Assembly: GCF_016097555.1 (NCBI RefSeq)
Contig: NC_054699.1
Coordinates: forward strand, 3,489,039 to 3,553,038
Length of the DNA: 64,000 nucleotides
Origin: Gigantopelta aegis
Lineage: Eukaryota > Mollusca > Gastropoda > Neomphalida > Peltospiridae
Direction: 5' to 3'
A program made the position numbers and the translations under genes. This document shows, piece by piece, positions 38,042 through 48,689 of the stretch. The notes beneath the pieces are model-generated. The model did not search any database. It was not told where the DNA came from and saw only the letters and a list, made by a program, of their open reading frames with translations. The stretch's first letter is position 1. The number at the start of each line of letters is the position of its first letter.

Positions 38042-39285
38042 CTGAAACAGAGGTAACTATTACTTTGTATAAAGGTATTTGTGTTGAGTGTGTGTGTGTG
38101 TGTTTTACAAAATCTAACCAAATATTTAAATACAATAGTAAGTTATTTATAGCAATTAATATACACATTTTTTTAAAACTTGTTTTAACATCACCTCTAG
38201 TGCACATTGACATATTAATCATCACCTATTGGATGTCAAACACTTGGTAATTTTTTAAACAAAATTTTATAGCAACTAGGCATGGTATCTTTTATAAGCA
38301 CCTTCCCAGAGACAAGCAGTACATATACCACAACTTTTTATATACTAGTTATGGGTCACTGTTTGGGATATAAAATAACAAATTAAAAAGAAATATATAT
38401 TAATAATTTTTATTACATTTTAATGTTCATTATTATCATTATTCTTATTAATCAATTTAATATATGGCAAAATTAGCTTAATTTAAAAAATAATAATAAT
38501 AATTCAATATATAACAATAATTATTCTTATCAATAATACTTATTGTACCAATTTATTTTTCTTTAGCTAACAAAAATCTAAAGCATAACAATTTATTTTT
38601 TAATGCCACACATGGATTTGTTTTGTAAATATTACCAATGAGTATTGAGAAAATTGGTCACGTGACCTCAATCGACCTGAAATGGCTTCATTTCACATTT
38701 CTGGTGGTCATTTTATAATCTGTAAACATCCTTCAGATAACAACATTTTTTACAACTTTGTGGTACATATTCATTAATAATAAATGTTTGAGCAATATAA
38801 AAATATATTTTGGAAATAATTTCTATAATACAAGTGACGTTATTGCAACCTTGAACATCGGGCATTTTCGGAACTTTTGTGTTCTATTTCGGAAAATTAC
38901 CTTTTGTCCGGGACTTCGTAGACTACTTTCGCCACGTGCAAAATTAATCAAACTTCACAAACATATGTATAAATATATAAACAAAATGATCATATAGTTT
39001 TTAAAAAGGACCAAACTTACCTTAGATGAGAACTTTGATGATTCCTATGATGTAGGATGTTCAAAACGTGAAATCTTCCGTAATTTTTCACCGACAAAAT
39101 GTTATTTTTTCATACATGTATACGAAATTATTTGAAGACAAATATTAAGACGACCAGAAACACATTGAATATGCAGACACTAATATTCTAAACAAGAAAA
39201 TATATCTAATATGTAAGTTTAATCGTAGAAATATTTTATTAGTCGAAAACATCTTACAATGCAGCAAACTCGGGAATGTCCCTTT
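38042..39285 (-). repeat. Dispersed repeat that includes a candidate 5' exon
   Basis: Read on the minus strand the block begins AAAGGGACATTCCCGAGTTT (39285 downward), a phrase I recognise from very abundant molluscan repeats. It reaches a consensus splice donor (CTAAG|GTAAGT) at 39021/39020, about 1 kb before the acceptor of the broken gene at 38041. A SINE tail fragment (TCATCACCTATTGGATGTC) is near 38219. The stretch 38390-38600 is A/T-rich simple sequence. No coding frame is convincing in the upstream exon. Confidence 0.5.
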
Positions 39286-39416
39286 AACCAAACAACGCTT
39301 TTATTTTGGGCGACTGTTTTGCAGAGCGGCGATCTTGCGTCACAGCTATTACTGCCCTCTGCGTTAATGACGCGGCGCTGGTTGATCACGTACCTAAATT
39401 ATTGAATGTACTCGAG

Positions 39417-39535
39417 TATGCATTTTAATGTATTAACAAATACTCCTCAAAAACAAATAGCGTAAGATAATGAATTTCGAATGAGCTTTTTGGCGATTTG
39501 ATAATGACATATTTTCGCCAAATTCATATAGGCCT

Positions 39536-39536
<1 letters not shown>
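39417..39536 (-). repeat. Right arm of the large inverted repeat
   Basis: This is the reverse complement of 33758-33895, running from TATGCATTTTAATG to TATAGGCCTA. A (GT)n tract follows immediately at 39537-39571, so any target duplication on this side is unreadable. Confidence 0.85.
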
Positions 39537-39572
<36 letters not shown>

Positions 39573-39837
39573 GGAAACATTTATAAATGAAAAAAAAACG
39601 TTTTTATTTAGTTAATAATTAAATTTAATTAATTTATTATTATTATTAAATTAATTAATTTATGATTATTATTAAATCAATAATTTATTTATTATATTAT
39701 TTATTATAATTACTAACATTATTTAGTAATTTATTATTAAATTATTATTTATTAGGCCTAAGTATTAATTAATTAATTTTTTTATTATATTATTTAGTTG
39801 TTATTATTTATTAATTGATTTTAAAAAATTTTTATTC

Positions 39838-39870
<33 letters not shown>

Positions 39871-40008
39871 ACGTGATATTCCATTAAATATCGTGGAAGA
39901 AACTCGTGAACCCGAGACGAATAATAATAAAAATAATCCGATTCCGCCAACAGTTTTCAATCACATTTTAAATATACTCATAATGGCCGGCGGGAATATT
40001 CAAGATTT
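39537..40008. other. Low-complexity TTA/ATT-rich spacer
   Basis: A (GT)n tract is followed by (TTA)n/(ATT)n text to about 39870, then ordinary sequence to the left end of the 6.6-kb transposon. The last five bases (GATTT, 40004-40008) are its target duplication. No gene is visible. Confidence 0.7.
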
Positions 40009-40136
40009 CACTGTAGGGGAACGGATGTGTATATCCTCCGTATGACGAGTTAACCACGCCCCCCCCCCCCCCCCCCCCCCCGTCACACGTGATGCAAGGT
40101 TAGACAAACTTTCAATAATGGCTGCCGATTTGCATA

Positions 40137-40608
40137 GGTCTCACTACACAGATCACTTCCGGGTGAGAGTTCATTGATCAATGTCCACTATAGTTCCTAA
40201 TTGTGACACATGTTATGGTTCACATATTCACTTCTAGGAAATGGTGAAGAATTAAAACAATATGTATGTTTAATGGTAAGCCTTCTGCCTGTATTTTGCC
40301 CATGTTATTTTGTAATATTGTGCATCGACCTTTTGGGACATGGGTATATAGCGCAAGTGACAGCCGGAGTGAATCGGTTAATGAACCACCTGTTCGGACC
40401 GGTACTACAGCCAGATGCGGTTATATAGCAAAAAACTGAGACGGAAATGTTCTCAATTTTGGAGTGAAAATAAATGCTTATATAATGTATGTTCGCAATG
40501 GTGTATGTTGTTGGTGCCAACGAGAACCCGTTCTATGGGCAATCTTCGCTTGAAGTTGGGCAGTTTAACATGGGTTTCAATGGCAGATGGCATCTGTGTA
40601 GTGAGACC
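40137..40608. mobile_element. 472-bp MITE, copy 1
   Basis: Terminal inverted repeats are GGTCTCACTACACAG ... CTGTGTAGTGAGACC, with a 3-bp duplication ATA at 40134-40136 and 40609-40611. It is of the same length as and nearly identical to copy 2 at 41486-41957, so both are young. No transposase is inside; the short frames in it are shared only because the DNA is shared. Confidence 0.88.
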
Positions 40609-40611
40609 ATA

Positions 40612-41482
40612 ATGTAAAACATGAAATTACTGTTTATCCCAAAATATATAAGTTTAGCAAGCCAAAATGAAAATGTACTAGTGTAGCATTCTTATAAAAG
40701 GTAATTACATCCATGTTGATTTCAGCCAAGTGTATGGGGGCCCTATTTGGGTAAATATTGCAAACATGTCAATTTTATTTATTTTTATTATTTTTATTTT
40801 TATTTTATTTTTATTTTTTAGGGGTGTGTTTGTCAAAATGTATATTCTAGTGTTCTTACATGTAATAAATAAATTAATCTGAGTGTCTAATACTGAGTTT
40901 CTCATTGTAAAAGGTCAAAATTCAAGGTCACAAGGTCAATATCCAAATTCACCCTAATTTCTGTGATTTTGTGCATAATGATTTTTTTCAAATGTACAGT
41001 CATAATGACAAACAGTTTTGATGGTATTGTGAATATATAACATAGTATTCTACTATGAAAGTAGAATTTGTGTCTGCCATTAACAATATGTGGATCTTCA
41101 TGCTGAAATATACAGAAACAAACAGGATTTCAACACTTCATTATGAAACAATTGTTGCCCATAGCAACAATTGATGGAAACTAATATTTTTAATGAACTA
41201 ACTAGATAATTATCTTCTTTGTATGTTCCCCATATCAGAACTACCAACAAGGTCATACATTACCATATAGTGGCTGCTTGTTTGATGGCCATCTATTGTG
41301 TGGATGACCAAGGAGTAACAATGTGATATGAAGTTTTATTGGATGGTATGGTACATCTATCTTTTGGTGTATTGGTTAGAGTTCATAATTTACACGGCTC
41401 TAGTATAGCTTTTCATGGTGTAAATGAACCAAATTATCAAACTGACTTCAAACCAAGTTTGACAAAATCGGTCACTAGACTT
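40612..41482. other. Spacer between the two MITE copies
   Basis: No gene is visible. It contains several AAGGTCA phrases (40909-40940), including AGGTCACAAGGTCA, and a (TTTTA)n-like run at 40770-40820. Confidence 0.5.
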
Positions 41483-41485
41483 TAA

Positions 41486-41957
41486 GGTCTCACTACACAG
41501 ATCACTTCCGGGTGAGAGTTCATTCATCACGGTCCACTATAGTTCCTAATTGTGACACATGTTATGGTTCACATATTCACTTCTAGGAAATGGTGAAGAA
41601 TTAAAACAATATGTATGTTTAATGGTAAGCCTTCTGGCTGTATTTTGCCCATGTTATTTTGTAATATTGTGCATCAACCTTTTGGGACATGGGTATATAG
41701 CGCAAGTGACAGCCGGAGTGAATCGGTTAATGAACCACCTGTTCGGACCGGTACTACAGCCAGATGCTGTCATATAGCAAAAAACAGAGACGGAAATGTT
41801 CTCAATTTTGGAGTGAAAATAAATGCTTATATAATGTATGTTCGCAATGGTGTATGTTGTTTGTGCCAACGTGAACCCGTTCTGTGGGCAATCTTCACTT
41901 GAAGTTGGGCAGTTTAACATGGGTTTCAATGGCAGATGACATCTGTGTAGTGAGACC
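41486..41957. mobile_element. 472-bp MITE, copy 2
   Basis: Same termini and length as copy 1, with a different 3-bp duplication TAA at 41483-41485 and 41958-41960. The two copies are therefore independent insertions and not a tandem duplication. It ends 73 bp from the stop codon of the transposase gene. Confidence 0.88.
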
Positions 41958-42030
41958 TAACGTATCAACACAAGTATGTCGGCCATTGTTGTCAAACCGA
42001 AAATACTGTATTCTACAAGTATACTTACGA

Positions 42031-43335
42031 TTAAAAGGTGTATTCTTTGGCGATTGCTTTCAGAAGCTCCGCAAATATTTCTTTCTTTGAAAACTGTGCT
42101 CTCCACATATATTCACACAAATGAAGAGCAAAATTACCACGAGTGCTGTGCGTACTTGGGAGCTGGCGTTTTACACACCACCATCTGTTCTCAATCAGAT
42201 TTGTACACGCGTTAGACGTTGGATCCACAAAATTCTCAGAATGGTTTACCGTCTCGTGTGTATACCCAAGTCCTAACTCAGTGATTCTGTTGTAGGCAGC
42301 CCATAAATCAGAAATTATTCTAGTATTTGGCCTGATATGCTTTTGTATCAGTGCCAATAACGTATTAGCATCCCGTTTGGCAACAGGTACTAAAAAAAAA
42401 ATTCTAGTCTCGCGACAAATGCCGCCAAATACCCATTGCCCATCAACACATCTCCCACGGTGGTATTTACGTTTTCCGAATTTGCACTCGTCTATTTCGA
42501 CGGTGCACCCGTCTCCTCCAATTATATTGTCGGCATTAGCTTCTAACTGTTTAGCAATCAGTTCGCGACAATAGTTGAAATAGTCCACTACAGTTTCACA
42601 TGAAGTGCTTTTGTTTTTGCCTTTCAACTCTTCCTCAGGTATACTTGATTCTGTTTGAGTGTCCTCGATGGATTCTTTCTTGGCGAAACAATAAAGAATT
42701 AATAAAGTTCGTCTAATTGAGATATTAGACGCCTGAAACCAAGAGCCTTTTCTCAGTTGCACTTGATTTTTACTCTTGTTTTTGCAAATTTTGCGATTAC
42801 ATTGGAATCGGTATACAGGGTAATTATGATTTTTCTGATTGATACTCAATAATTTTGTTAACTCATTTTTACAGTTCGGACATTTAGCTTTAGTTGGCAG
42901 TAAACCTATTTTTTGAGAAAATTCGATAGCTTTAATTTCACTGGAAATATTCAATGATAAAGTATAGAAATTATAAAATTGGCTAACAGAAGGGTTCAAC
43001 TCAGTGGTATTAGTTTCTGTACTCGTACTGGCTATTGGTTCCTCCAAAATGTTGTTATTTATTTGACTGACATTATCCGTCGGCTGTAAATGTGACACAC
43101 TTTGTCCGCAAGGAATCACCACATCATCATTGTCACTGCTTGAAGAAGACGAAAACAGATTAATACTTTTATCTGTAGACAAATCACTATTACGAAATTT
43201 TGTTTGGCCTGAGGTGAAAGGTTCGTCAATAGAAGAACTGTCACTAGTGAAAAGACTTAAACTTTTATAATCTTTCCGAGTTTTCTTAATATTTTCTGAT
43301 ACTAATTTTTCTTTTAACATACGTTTTTTACTCAT
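42031..43335 (-). CDS. IS1595/ISXO2-like (Merlin-type) DDE transposase, intact
   Basis: An uninterrupted 434-codon frame is present. I start at MSKKRML (43335) because the 12 upstream codons lie across a good intron: donor AAAG|GTGAGT near 43375 and acceptor TTTGTAG just before AAATG. The N-terminal 130 residues are Ser/Asp-rich and probably disordered. A zinc ribbon follows (C152, C155, C179, C184 in CPNC...CNRKIC). The catalytic core holds VEIDECKFGKRKYHRGR (Asp282), GQWVFGG, IISDLWAAYN (Asp343), HSENFVDP and TNLIENRWWCVKR (Glu382). The domain order and the spacing of the DDE residues are those of IS1595-family enzymes and eukaryotic Merlin transposases, which cut and paste DNA bounded by inverted repeats. 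The copy looks functional. Its polarity, reading towards the left TIR, and its setting within 26-bp TIRs suggest it is the enzyme of the 6.6-kb element. Confidence 0.9.
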   Translation of the reverse strand: MSKKRMLKEKLVSENIKKTRKDYKSLSLFTSDSSSIDEPFTSGQTKFRNSDLSTDKSINLFSSSSSSDNDDVVIPCGQSVSHLQPTDNVSQINNNILEEPIASTSTETNTTELNPSVSQFYNFYTLSLNISSEIKAIEFSQKIGLLPTKAKCPNCKNELTKLLSINQKNHNYPVYRFQCNRKICKNKSKNQVQLRKGSWFQASNISIRRTLLILYCFAKKESIEDTQTESSIPEEELKGKNKSTSCETVVDYFNYCRELIAKQLEANADNIIGGDGCTVEIDECKFGKRKYHRGRCVDGQWVFGGICRETRIFFLVPVAKRDANTLLALIQKHIRPNTRIISDLWAAYNRITELGLGYTHETVNHSENFVDPTSNACTNLIENRWWCVKRQLPSTHSTRGNFALHLCEYMWRAQFSKKEIFAELLKAIAKEYTF

Positions 43336-44445
43336 TTCTACAAATGTAGCAAAGTAGGAAGAAACACTCACCTTTATTTTTTTTTAACAACATGAATCTC
43401 GTGGTGCATGTCATGCAAGCTGTATGTTGAATCATGCATTTTCCTATTGATATAGCACGTGCAGTTAGTTTTGACCTATGAACTCGTACATCAATTTCAG
43501 GTCGCTATAGTCGTCATTTTATAATCACTTGTAGAAAGTATTATATACTCGGAATACAACGATCTCTTTTTTCGTTAATTTCCGTACAATTCCGGTAATT
43601 AAAAAATATATTTTATAATAAAATTATTTCTTTCCACATTTAGACATCAGACAATGATAAATATAACTATATTCTGGTCATAAATCAATATTATAATTAA
43701 TATTTTAAATAATAACACAATATTAGTCATAAACAAGAAGACGACAAATGACTAAAAGTTTTGAACACTTATCACCAACTCACCTGCTTAGCGCAGTTGG
43801 ATAACAGTGCCACGAATTATCGCTACCGATAGTAGCCGAGGGTTTCCAGTTCAAGACTTGCTGATTCAAGTTTAAGGTAAGTGATTAATTTCTATATGTT
43901 GTATGTTAAATTACAATGAAATGATTACATGTATCATCAATGTATGTATGGATGTGTGCGTGAAAAGACAACGGGGTCAGAGGTGGGACAGACTACAACA
44001 TGACGTTATCAACAACAAAAAATATTATAATTGTGTGTTTTTTTAAATATATATATTTCTTTATATTACCCCCAAAAAACCCATGCCCCATTTTTTTTAT
44101 AGACTCCCCATCAAAAAAATCCCTTTAGATTGACAGATAGAGGGGGGGGGGGGGGGGGGGGGGTAACGGGAGGAAAACTTTCCCATATTTTTAATTAATT
44201 AAATTCTACGTTGTTTAACAATCGACGTCTGTATAGGTTGTTGTTATAATGTTGTATAGGTTGTTTTGATATTAGGCAAAAAAACGTGTATAGGTTGTTA
44301 GATTTTGAATTTATTATGACCAGCTTTAAAATATCAAAATATCTTTTGTAAAAACATATTATAGAATGACATGAATATATACTGTAATAATTATATTATT
44401 TATATTTAATTTATATGAGACATCGTTTTTGTTTGTATTTTGCAG
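43336..44445. other. Intergenic region between the two divergent transposon genes
   Basis: No gene is visible. It must hold the 5' parts and promoters of both genes. It has a candidate noncoding first-exon donor for the transposase near 43375, a G-run at 44143-44164, and a tRNA-like sequence at 43783-43865. Confidence 0.5.
43783..43865 (+). other. tRNA-like sequence with A and B boxes
   Basis: TAGCGCAGTTGGATAACAGT fits the tRNA A-box/D-arm, and CCAGTTCAAGACTTG fits the B-box/T-arm, with about 50 bp between. The acceptor stem does not pair convincingly, so it is a decayed tRNA gene or the head of a SINE. Confidence 0.3.
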
Positions 44446-45635
44446 GAGCACAATGGCGGACACTCAATATATATGCTACTACTGTCCAGTGCAGTCGGGT
44501 GATTTTGAGAAGATTATTTACCATGGCATAATGGAACATGGAAAGTTAGAATTAAAGTTAAAGGTAGCCACAATTTCAGACATGAACAATGTTTTTCAAA
44601 CTAAAAATTACAAAATTATCCCTGAACAATTTGCTATGGAAGGAAAAATTATAATTCCACAAAAAGCAACTCTGAGTGTACAAATTTCACGACAAAAAGA
44701 ACTAACCTCCCCAACATAGGCAATTACGAAAATTAAATGGCATTCAACGCCAAAAAAATTAAGTAACGATGCATCTGATAATTTGTGCCGTGATGTTTGT
44801 GAGGGCCTTTTGAATATGTCTATTGATGACCTTCAAGAAGACAGCAACACTGGTCTAAGTTCTATTGTACCAAATGATGAAGATGACACTGAAGATGCTG
44901 ACTATAACAACTTAATAGAAATGCTTCCGAAAGTAGTAGAAACTTTAAGAGATGGTGGCCGTTTAGAAATGTACATCAAATTCAACCAGCTTCTAGCAGA
45001 AAAGAAACTTCCTTTGCCAAATATAGCTCTTTTGTTGTTCAGTGGCGTTGTGGAATGGTTCTCCTTAAATGATACTCGAAACATGCGATACTCTCTAGAG
45101 GTTAAGCAGTTTTGGAGAGTTGGTGCCAAATTGTTTGAAGGTAAATTTTTACGTTTTATGAGCGGATGGAAGAATAAGGGACAGAAAGTTGATGGACATA
45201 TTAAACCCGATGATTCTGCGATAAACTTCGCTGTTCCGGACAAAAAATGTCTCGTAGACAGTGACCTATCAGATGTATTGAAAAACATGAAGCCTGGGAT
45301 CTTGTCTGAGATGATGGATATCTTGCATGAAGACGACATACAACAAACCAAGTCGTATAAACTCTGTGTTGATGGGAAAAAAAGTCAATTCTGGAGCGGA
45401 AGGTCAGAAATACGGTGATATTAATTTGTGGGGGTATGAAGGTCCACCTTCAGTTAAAGACCAAGAGGATAAACTTAACAACGATCTAGAGAAAATCAGA
45501 AAGTTGGAAATTCTTATTGGCGCACTGGAAATGAGAGATATTGTAAATATATGTCACGCACCAGAAATTCACAAGATTAACATAGTTTCTCAAGTGAAGG
45601 ATATGTTAAAGACGTTACGTGAAAGAATTAATTAA
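44446..45635 (+). pseudogene. C2H2 zinc-finger gene of the transposon, decayed
   Basis: The exon starts after the acceptor TATTTTGCAG (44445), with its ATG at 44453. The protein begins with a C2H2 finger (C8-x2-C11 ... H24-x4-H29 in ICYYCPVQ ... YHGIMEHGK). An acidic linker follows (NDEDDTEDAD), then a helical domain (LPKVVETLRDGGRLEMYIKF, then LLFSGVVEWFSL), a basic motif FLRFMSGWKNKGQK, and a C-terminal section with KYGDINLWGYEGPPS and a coiled-coil-like tail to 45635. It has an in-frame TAG after TSPT (near 44717) and a one-base frame change near 45378, where LCVDGKK leaves the frame. I do not know the family. Its place inside the TIRs and divergent from the transposase suggests an accessory DNA-binding protein of the transposon, or a captured host gene. 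Confidence 0.6.
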
Positions 45636-46577
45636 CCTCTCCCTAGTTTTGACCATATAAAACGTACTTAATAAATAAGTAGATGCAAAATTTATGTTCT
45701 ATACATACAGAAGATATTGAAAAAGACGGGCAGAATGTAACAGTGAAAATAAATATTTATATTCTAAGAAAAAAAGACAGAAACCATAAATATGCATACA
45801 CTATATCTTAACTATGGAGCTGTAATGACACTGATGTGCTTGTCATAAATTGTTTTATTCATGCCATATCGATAAATACTAAGTATATACAGCATATGTA
45901 AACACTTTCAATATCTGCTTAAATCCCGTCGGCACAGACAGCTATTTCTAGGTGCGTTTTTTCGCTGCTACACAGGTGGTGTTTAATTAATTTCCAGGTG
46001 TAAATGGCTGATTTTGATACATTCCATGGAATAATATAATGCAGTTAACTTTACTTTAATTTTGTATGAAATGACAGATGTTCGTTCCATAACAAACCTA
46101 TACAGTAAATCAGAACAATCTATACAGTTTACGAGGGGTTTTTTTTGCACACAACCTATACAAAACGTGTTCGGCGCGACATACAAAATGTTCTTATAAA
46201 GCAATGGCCAGTAACATTATGCATACACAGTGGTCGTTATTCTCATTTACGAATACATATTAACTCTCGGTTGTGTTCTCTGTATCCATTAACTTCTTAT
46301 TTTAAGTAAAATTTGAAGAAAACAAATCAAGAATAATTTCGCGTGTAAAGCAAAGTTATTGTGATTCATTAGGTAAAACCGTTACTTGCATCTTAAGTAA
46401 GGTAACGTTTACATAAAAAACGATTACAAAGAGTATAAGCCTAATAACGAAATCATAATTGGCATCAAATCATAGAAAACCGTTGTAAAATGCAACATTT
46501 TCACCACCTACCTTTGACGTGTTCCAAACCCGATGTCTCGCTTGACAGTTATTCCACATCCGATGCAAAAAAATTGT
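45636..46577. other. 3' flank inside the transposon
   Basis: AT-rich, no gene visible. It ends at the right TIR. Confidence 0.5.
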
Positions 46578-46608
46578 ATATACACATCCGTTCCCCTACA
46601 GTGGATTT

Positions 46609-47741
46609 TGTTCGTAACTGAAAATTGGATTAATGCAGGATTACTATTTGGACAAAATGTCTATTTATACGTAAAACTTAACTCAGGAGGTTTTCTTTAT
46701 ACAGTAAGTGTTTATATTTGTTACTACATCTCATATTTCGCCACGAAATAATTAATTCCATGATTTTATAGATTCCGCCTGAAATCTGGGCGGAAAGTGC
46801 ACGCTTCTATCGGGCATAGAAGTTGTAAACATCGCAGGTCCAATAAATGTCAAAATGTTAAAAAAACGGACCGAATCTCCCCTAGTGCCAACCAGTGTTC
46901 GCGTTAATGACTACGTTCAGTAAACATACTACATTTATTTTAAAACCCATCTTCATAAATCAAGGCTAATATTCGTTACCCAGAAGTGCTGTGGTATTTA
47001 TTGGCAAAAGTTAATGTTTTAAGATTTAAGACAGATTTGTCTTGGGCATAACTTGTAGTATTTTAAGATAGAACTTATGTTTTGAAATAAGAGTACTAGC
47101 CGTCGGGCATGGCAACATTAGTTATTTACTAGCCCAACATTGAATATTACCAGCCATGGCAATAGGGCAACCATAATCTAGAAGCCTTGGATCATCATTA
47201 TGTAAGACTACAACCAGCATACATTGTATGTAATTACGTCTGGAGCCAGGGATCTTCATATCCTCAAGGATTTATCCAGGATTTTTTGCCAGTGTCCCAT
47301 GACTGATGGGATTGGGAATACTAGCGCTAGTAAATCATTGGGATGTTTTCAGGCCGCTGAATGATGCAGTACATCATTGTTAAATTAATTTATTACAACA
47401 GACATATATTAAATACATGTACATATATTGGGAATTTTTAGCATAGAAATTGGGAATTTTCGGTGCCACTTTCTTTGGGGAAGGGGCCTATCTCCGGACC
47501 CACAGAATGGCTGGATAAATCCTTGAACCCACCCGATGGTTGGTCCTAATAAACCCTAAAACCCTGCCGAGTTGATCGTGTTTTCACTATACAACACTTT
47601 GGAAACATCGGAGCCGACACAGGGACCCGGTAGTCAATGGGGAGCAGAGGAAACGGCTTACCAAATATTTAACATCCAATAGCCGATGATAACTAAAGTA
47701 ATGTGCTCTAGTGGTGTCGTTAGACAAAAGAAACATATTTG
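46609..47741. other. Noncoding DNA with a SINE tail fragment
   Basis: No gene is visible. At about 47663-47735 there is a SINE tail (AACATCCAATAGCCGATGAT, then CTAGTGGTGTCGTTAGAC). Confidence 0.5.
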
Positions 47742-48685
47742 TTATGGCCAGATCATTTTATATTATTTCAACTTATTTTTGTGCGTATATATCTAATTAA
47801 GGTTCAAGCACGCTGTCCTGTGCGCACACCTCGGCTAACTGGGCTGTCTGTTCAGGACAGTGAGTTAGTTGTTAGTGGTTAGTGAGAGAAAAGAGGATGT
47901 AGTGGTCTTACACCATGGCCAGATCGGATTGGATAACATATTAACGTGCCTATATCCAATTACGGTTCAAGCACGTCTCTCTCGGGCACAACGTCTGACT
48001 TAGCCAGTGACTGGGTCCGGGAGAGAGAGAGGGGGTTGGGGGGGGGGGGGGGTGAATTGGAAATGGACAGAATTAGTGAAAATATATATTAATTATATAT
48101 TAATCACAAAGTTAACTAGCCAAAAATAAAAAGGAATTGACTGCTCGGCGAATATTTGTATAATTTGGAGCATTTTAGAAGGACAGTCCAAAAATAAATG
48201 AGAGAAAGAGAGAATCGGACTATTTAATAATATAGAAAAAAAGGTAATTTTGACATAAAATTTTGTACGAAGATTTAAAAGTTTAAAGTCCGATCTATAT
48301 GTCCACGTTAAGGCCGTTAAGTGGTCGCATTCATACAACCAGAAAACAACATTTCGCCGACAAAAAAACACCAATGGATTCCCAAGTCGAGTAAGCGAAA
48401 GCACCGCGGCGAGCTCCAGACTGGGAATGATGACCAGATCATTTCATTTTCATTTCAACTTATTTTTGCGCTTATATCCAATTAAGGTTCAAGCACACTG
48501 TCCTGGGCACACACCTCAGCTATCTGGGCTGTCTGTCTAGGATAGTGGGTCGGTTTTTAGTGGTTAGTGAGAGATAAGAGGATGTAGTGGCTTTACATCT
48601 ACCCACTGAGCCCTTAAGAACTCGCTGTGGGTTGGAGTTGATACCGGGCTAGCTCTACTGGGTCTAGCCAGTAGATCTAACAGCA
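47742..48685. mobile_element. Two copies of a SINE-like repeat flanking another dispersed repeat
   Basis: A block beginning near CCAGATCATTTTA (47751) and containing GGTTCAAGCACGCTGTCCTG ... GGTTAGTGAGAGA recurs at about 48432-48680 (AGGTTCAAGCACACTGTCC). It ends there in the tRNA-like GTTGGAGTTGATACCGGGCT text. Between them, 47917-48415 is a different repeat with a relative at 55613-56340. The layout suggests the second repeat landed within or beside the first family. Confidence 0.65.
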
Positions 48686-48689
48686 CTGC

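Larger units (their letters stand above)
40009..46603. mobile_element. 6.6-kb DNA transposon, IS1595-like transposase, 26-bp TIRs
   Basis: Perfect 26-bp inverted termini lie at 40009-40034 and 46578-46603 (CACTGTAGGGGAACGGATGT then GTATAT, read inward). They are flanked by a perfect 5-bp duplication GATTT at 40004-40008 and 46604-46608. Inside are an intact IS1595/ISXO2-like transposase on the minus strand (42031-43335), a divergent decayed zinc-finger gene (44446-45635), two 472-bp MITE insertions near the left end, and a tRNA-like A/B-box sequence between the genes. The borders rest on agreement between the end of TIR identity and the target duplication. Known eukaryotic relatives (Merlin) make 8-9 bp duplications and have GG-starting TIRs, so the assignment of these termini to this transposase is an inference. 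An older element carrying a Merlin-like gene is the alternative. Confidence 0.72.

Noticed and set aside
40905-40945. Nuclear-receptor response element (AGGTCACAAGGTCA)
   Set aside because: Half-sites of this type occur by chance. No promoter or gene start lies nearby, and the surrounding AAGGTCA phrases look like a short repeat.
41559-41929. Open frames of 72-95 codons shared with 40210-40520
   Set aside because: They lie inside the 472-bp MITE. The similarity is copy identity and not protein conservation.
40009-46603. Transib or RAG-like transposon suggested by CACTG ends and a 5-bp duplication
   Set aside because: The only DDE gene inside is of the IS1595 type, with a zinc ribbon and the IDECKFG, SDLWAAY and LIENRW motifs. 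No RAG1/Transib core is seen.
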